Positions 60,834 through 64,000 of a stretch of DNA of 64,000 nt are shown piece after piece. The stretch is from Chloroflexota bacterium (GTDB lineage: Bacteria > Chloroflexota > Anaerolineae > Anaerolineales > Villigracilaceae). How positions within the stretch are numbered: position 1 is the first letter of the stretch; each line of letters opens with the position of its first letter. Location: positions 1-64,000 of the forward strand of contig JACRPQ010000013.1 of assembly GCA_016223135.1 (NCBI GenBank). The letters are read 5' to 3'. Made by a program: the position numbers and the translations under genes. The notes beneath the pieces are model-generated. The model saw only the letters and a list, made by a program, of their open reading frames with translations. It did no database searches and was not told the DNA's origin.

Positions 60834-61942
60834 CCCGCCTTGCGTTCCGCAACCTGTTTCAGAACAAGGCGCGCCTCGTGATCTCGGTGGGAGGGGTGGC
60901 GCTCGCCCTGCTGTTGATCCTTGCGCTGGATGCCATCTTCACGGGCGTCGAGCGGCAGGTCACCGCCTACATTGATAAGAGCGGCGCGGACATCTGGGTC
61001 TCGCAGGAGGATGTGTTCAACATGCACATGGCATTCTCTTCGCTGCCGGATTCCGTCGCCAGGAAAGTTAAAATCGTGCCGGGGGTTGAATCTGTTACCC
61101 CCATCCACTACTTGACGAACAACATCGTGGCGGGCGACGAGCGCAACCTGGCGTACATCATCGGCTTGACGGAAGACGCCAGCATCGGCGGTCCGTGGAT
61201 GGTTTCATCCGGACGCAGCCTGCCCGTCGAAGGTGAAGCGATCATGGATCGAAGCGTGGCGGAGAAGTCCGGCATCGCATTGGGAGATGAGGTCGAGATC
61301 CTCGGCGAAGAATTTGAGATCGTTGGTCTCTCCGAAGGCACGGCAAGCTTGGTCAATTCGGTGGCGTTCATCTCGATGAAGGATTTCGAAGCGCTGCGCG
61401 GCAGTTACGATACGTTCAGCTACCTGCTGGTGAACGTGGAGAAAGGCGAATCCCCGCAAGTTGTTGCCGCGCGGATCGAAGCGCGGATCAGGGACGTCAC
61501 CGTTCAGACGGTGGGTGATTTCGCCGCGCAGGAACGCAAGGTGGTCAAGGATATGAGCACCGATGTGATCACCATCATGAACCTGATCGGCTTTCTGATC
61601 GGCTTGGCGGTCATGGCGCTCACCGTGTACACGTCCACGCTTTCGCGCCGCCGCGAGTATGGCATGTTGAAAGCCCTCGGCGCGCGCAACACCGACCTCT
61701 ATCGTACCGTGCTGGCGCAGGCGTTATTGAGTGTGACCCTCGGTTTTCTCTTCGGCTTGAGCATCACGCTGTTATTGACTTTGGTAATCCCCTTGTTTGG
61801 ATCGAACCTCGCGCTGGAGATCAGCCGCTTCTCTCTGCTCAAAGTGGCGGCGGTTTCGCTGGTGACAGCCGGACTCTCCGCGATGATCCCCATCCGCCAG
61901 ATCGCCGGATTGGACCCGGCGATGGTCTTTCGAGGCAGGTAA
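60830..61942 (+). CDS. MacB/LolC-type ABC permease 2
   Basis: This is a 370-residue permease, paralogue of the previous gene: RLAFRNLFQNKARLVISVGG at the start, an outer domain, and C-terminal helices with RREYGMLKALGARNTDLYRT. The pair likely forms a heterodimer with the ATPase encoded 2 bp downstream. The ATG at 60830 overlaps the stop of the first permease (ATGA). Confidence 0.9.
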   Translation: MTRLAFRNLFQNKARLVISVGGVALALLLILALDAIFTGVERQVTAYIDKSGADIWVSQEDVFNMHMAFSSLPDSVARKVKIVPGVESVTPIHYLTNNIVAGDERNLAYIIGLTEDASIGGPWMVSSGRSLPVEGEAIMDRSVAEKSGIALGDEVEILGEEFEIVGLSEGTASLVNSVAFISMKDFEALRGSYDTFSYLLVNVEKGESPQVVAARIEARIRDVTVQTVGDFAAQERKVVKDMSTDVITIMNLIGFLIGLAVMALTVYTSTLSRRREYGMLKALGARNTDLYRTVLAQALLSVTLGFLFGLSITLLLTLVIPLFGSNLALEISRFSLLKVAAVSLVTAGLSAMIPIRQIAGLDPAMVFRGR

Positions 61943-61944
61943 AA

Positions 61945-62790
61945 ATGACAACATCCTCCCAGGTCGAAACTTTGCAGATTGCTCACGTGACCAAGCGGTA
62001 TGGTTCCGGTTCTACCGAAGTCACCGCCGTGCGCGACGTCTCCCTCGCGGTCCGCCCGGGCGAGATCGTTCTCATCATGGGTCCTTCCGGTTCAGGCAAG
62101 ACCACGCTGCTCTCAATGCTCGGCGCGCTGCTCAAACCGACCGAAGGCGCGATTCAGTTGAACGGCACGACCATCAGCGCGCTGGCAGAAAACCGCCTGC
62201 CGGATATTCGCCTCAAACAATTCGGTTTCATCTTTCAGGATTTCAACCTGCTCTCGGCGTTGACCGCATTGGAGAATGTTGCCATTGTGGCGGAACTCGC
62301 GGGAGTCAAATCGGGTGAGGCGAGACGAAAAGCCGCTTCGCTCCTGACCGAATTGGGACTCGGCGAACGACTGCATTTCCTCCCCGAAAAATTATCCGGC
62401 GGCGAAAAGCAGCGCGTCGCCATCGCCCGCGCCCTGGTCAACGACCCCAGCCTGATCCTTGCCGACGAGCCGACCGCGAATCTCGATTCAAAAATTGGTC
62501 ACGAGATCATGCGCCTGCTCAGACGAATCGCCAAGGAACAAGGTCGCAGTGTGGTCATCGTCTCGCACGACCAGCGCATCAAAGACATCGCCGACCGCGT
62601 GCTGTGGCTGGAGGATGGCGAGTTCAAAGAAACCGTAACCATGGCAATTGATCCAGTCTGCGGCATGTCGGTGGAACGGGAGAAGGCAGTCAGCGTGGAA
62701 TGGAAGGGGAAAGCGTACTCGTTTTGCGCGAAAGGCTGCCGGGACGAATTCATGAGTAACCCGCAAAAGTTCATCACGGTCGTTTCATAA
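61945..62790 (+). CDS. LolD/MacB-type ABC ATPase with C-terminal YHS domain
   Basis: This is a 281-residue fusion. Residues 1-230 form an ABC ATPase: Walker [13 protein letters not shown]-loop IFQDFN, signature [15 protein letters not shown], Walker [14 protein letters not shown]-loop VSHD. Residues about 232-280 are a YHS domain ([32 protein letters not shown]) with its three Cys. A YHS tail on such an ATPase is unusual and suggests copper binding or sensing coupled to transport. The two permease genes precede it. Confidence 0.92.
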   Translation: MTTSSQVETLQIAHVTKRYGSGSTEVTAVRDVSLAVRPGEIVLIMGPSGSGKTTLLSMLGALLKPTEGAIQLNGTTISALAENRLPDIRLKQFGFIFQDFNLLSALTALENVAIVAELAGVKSGEARRKAASLLTELGLGERLHFLPEKLSGGEKQRVAIARALVNDPSLILADEPTANLDSKIGHEIMRLLRRIAKEQGRSVVIVSHDQRIKDIADRVLWLEDGEFKETVTMAIDPVCGMSVEREKAVSVEWKGKAYSFCAKGCRDEFMSNPQKFITVVS

Positions 62791-62829
62791 TACTTGCCAA
62801 ATCGCACAGTTCGTGAATCCAGCGCCGCC

Positions 62830-62871
62830 ATGCGCCATTTTGCTTATTTGTTGCACTAGCAGAATGGCGCT
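62830..62871 (+). promoter_or_regulatory. Shared operator-like element, copy 10
   Basis: ATGCGC-CATTTT-GCTTAT, then GCGCT after 20 bases. It is 42 bp before the preferred start of the last M23 gene. Confidence 0.55.
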
Positions 62872-62913
62872 AGTACTTTCATGTCCGGGGAAATATCATC
62901 AGGCAGACAAAAA

Positions 62914-63924
62914 ATGAAACGGATATTCAATATACTTTTGCTGGTTGGCAGTCTTGCGTCTGTGGCGGCTGCCATCTTTGTGGTTTCGGTAAAGCCCGCT
63001 TCAACCGTTGCCGCGCCGACTCTTCCGCCGGAATCAACTGTCCCGCCCGCACTGCCGCCACTCGATACAAATCCTTCCACCGTATCACTAGAGGGTGGCA
63101 TCCCGCGCTTCCTGCAATTAAAAACCAACCGGACGGATGGAGCCGGTTACGAAGTAACGGAATATGTAGTGAAAAGGGGTGATTCGCCCTGGTCCATTGC
63201 GCAGAAGTTCGATCTCAAACCGGAAACGATCCTGTGGGGGAATCCCAAACTGAACGCGGCGGCAGGCAGTCTGAAAACCGGCGACGTACTGATAATTCTT
63301 CCGGTGGACGGTGTTCTGCATGTTGCCGAAGAGGGGGATACCCTTGAAAAAATTGCGAGCCAGCATGAAGCCACTGTGCAGGAAATTTATGAATACTTTG
63401 GTAACGACTTTGATTTGACCCTGCCTCCACAATTGACGCCTGGGCAGCAGGTCATCGTTCCCAACGGAATCAGCCCCATCGCCTGGTCGGAGGCGCAGGT
63501 GCCGATTGCCGCCCAAAGCGGAGTCCGAGGCGGTTATTCTGGGAATGTCCCCAATTTGGGAAGCGGTTATTTCAGTTGGCCCGTCAATGGATACGTCCTT
63601 ACGCAGGAATATTGGAGCGGTCATCCCGGCCTCGATCTGGCGACCGATTTCCGTCAGCCCATCTTCGCCTCCGACAGCGGTACGGTGGTCTTCTCCGGCT
63701 GGGATGACACCGGTTATGGCTACTTTATCATCCTCGATCATGGAAACGGATATAAAACCACCTACGGGCACAATGAGGCAAACCTGGTATCGGTTGGACA
63801 AACCGTTGTTCAGGGACAGCAAATCGCCGAGGCGGGCAGCACCGGGAACTCCACCGGCGATCACCTCGACTTCCGCATTCTGTACAACGGCGTTTTCCTC
63901 AACCCGCTGGATTATTTGCCCTGA
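62914..63924 (+). CDS. Secreted LysM-M23 peptidase, second copy
   Basis: This is a 336-residue protein. A signal anchor (about 3-25) and a Pro/Thr-rich linker precede two LysM-like domains (about 78-125, YVVKRGDSPWSIAQKFDLKP; about 128-180, HVAEEGDTLEKIASQHEATV) and an M23 domain with HPGLDLATDF and DHLDFRILYNG. The start at 62914 fits the operator-to-start distance seen elsewhere; 62881 is also open. It shares architecture with the gene at 57530. Confidence 0.88.
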   Translation: MKRIFNILLLVGSLASVAAAIFVVSVKPASTVAAPTLPPESTVPPALPPLDTNPSTVSLEGGIPRFLQLKTNRTDGAGYEVTEYVVKRGDSPWSIAQKFDLKPETILWGNPKLNAAAGSLKTGDVLIILPVDGVLHVAEEGDTLEKIASQHEATVQEIYEYFGNDFDLTLPPQLTPGQQVIVPNGISPIAWSEAQVPIAAQSGVRGGYSGNVPNLGSGYFSWPVNGYVLTQEYWSGHPGLDLATDFRQPIFASDSGTVVFSGWDDTGYGYFIILDHGNGYKTTYGHNEANLVSVGQTVVQGQQIAEAGSTGNSTGDHLDFRILYNGVFLNPLDYLP

Positions 63925-63936
63925 GCGAGATCAGCC

Positions 63937-64000
63937 ATGTCTCGCATGTCCCGCCGTGATTTTCTCAAAATAAGCGCCTCAACGCTTACGGGGCTGGCAT
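63937..64000 (+). CDS. Tat-signal protein, partial
   Basis: It starts MSRMSRRDFLKISASTLTGL, a twin-arginine signal, and runs off the window edge. It follows the M23 gene by 12 bp and is probably in one operon with it. The mature part is not visible; an L,D-transpeptidase or metallo-oxidase would fit the neighbourhood. Confidence 0.7.
   Translation, partial: MSRMSRRDFLKISASTLTGLA

Noticed and set aside
59733-62640. ABC genes as CcmABC haem exporter
   Set aside because: The permeases have the large outer domain and FtsX/MacB helices, not the six-helix CcmB/CcmC fold or the CcmC Trp-rich motif.
32219-62871. The ten-copy element as an ordinary sigma-70 promoter
   Set aside because: TTGCCT could pass as -35, but no TATAAT-like hexamer occurs 16-18 bases later in most copies, while the GCGCT at 19-20 bases is kept; an operator or special promoter fits better.

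Overview
The window looks like a chromosomal segment of an uncultured Anaerolineae-type Chloroflexota bacterium. This is inferred from gene content: many secreted proteins with Thr/Pro-rich linkers, Tat-exported Rieske and L,D-transpeptidase proteins, a DUF1461/TIGR01906 protein, two YyaL-like proteins and a ccmF/H/G cluster. The backbone is moderately GC-rich with clearly more AT-rich inserts. No rRNA genes, CRISPR array or phage structural genes were seen; there is one tRNA.

Region 1 (1-8.64 kb) is a cassette-like accessory array. Seven single AT-rich genes, plus one uncertain small ORF, lie on the minus strand. They are separated by repeated spacers that start with an RYYYAAC core and end with a GTTRRRY core, the signature of integron attC sites. 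Most spacers are about 400 bp and carry the 3' end of an IS1182-like transposase gene; two are only 105-113 bp. No integrase is in view. An IS3-family transposase start runs off the left edge.

Region 2 (8.7-24.6 kb) is ordinary backbone, mostly on the plus strand: menC-like enolase, cyclase, DUF309 protein, two conserved unknowns, tRNA-Arg, hsp20, lon, a receiver protein, GNAT, mog, efp, a HAD-DinB fusion, fabF, fabH and tatA, with several small inverted-repeat elements between genes.

Region 3 (24.6-29.5 kb) is a patch of apparent transfer: a complete, AT-richer yyaL copy lies directly upstream of a 5'-truncated resident yyaL, followed by a frameshifted HTH gene and a possible IstB remnant.

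Region 4 (29.5-64 kb) is a long copper and thiol/haem-maturation locus. It holds a multicopper oxidase, two P1B copper ATPases, HMA and YHS metal-binding proteins, cupredoxins, a CsoR-like regulator lacking the usual ligands, two CcdA-type transporters (one circularly permuted), lgt, ccmF/H/G with accessory genes, a two-component system, a MacB-like ABC system whose ATPase carries a YHS tail, and two LysM-M23 peptidases. Ten intergenic copies of one operator-like element (ATAAGC-N6-GCYTAY followed at fixed distance by GCGCT) stand before transcription units from 32.2 to 62.9 kb on both strands. I infer a shared, undescribed regulon that ties these units together.
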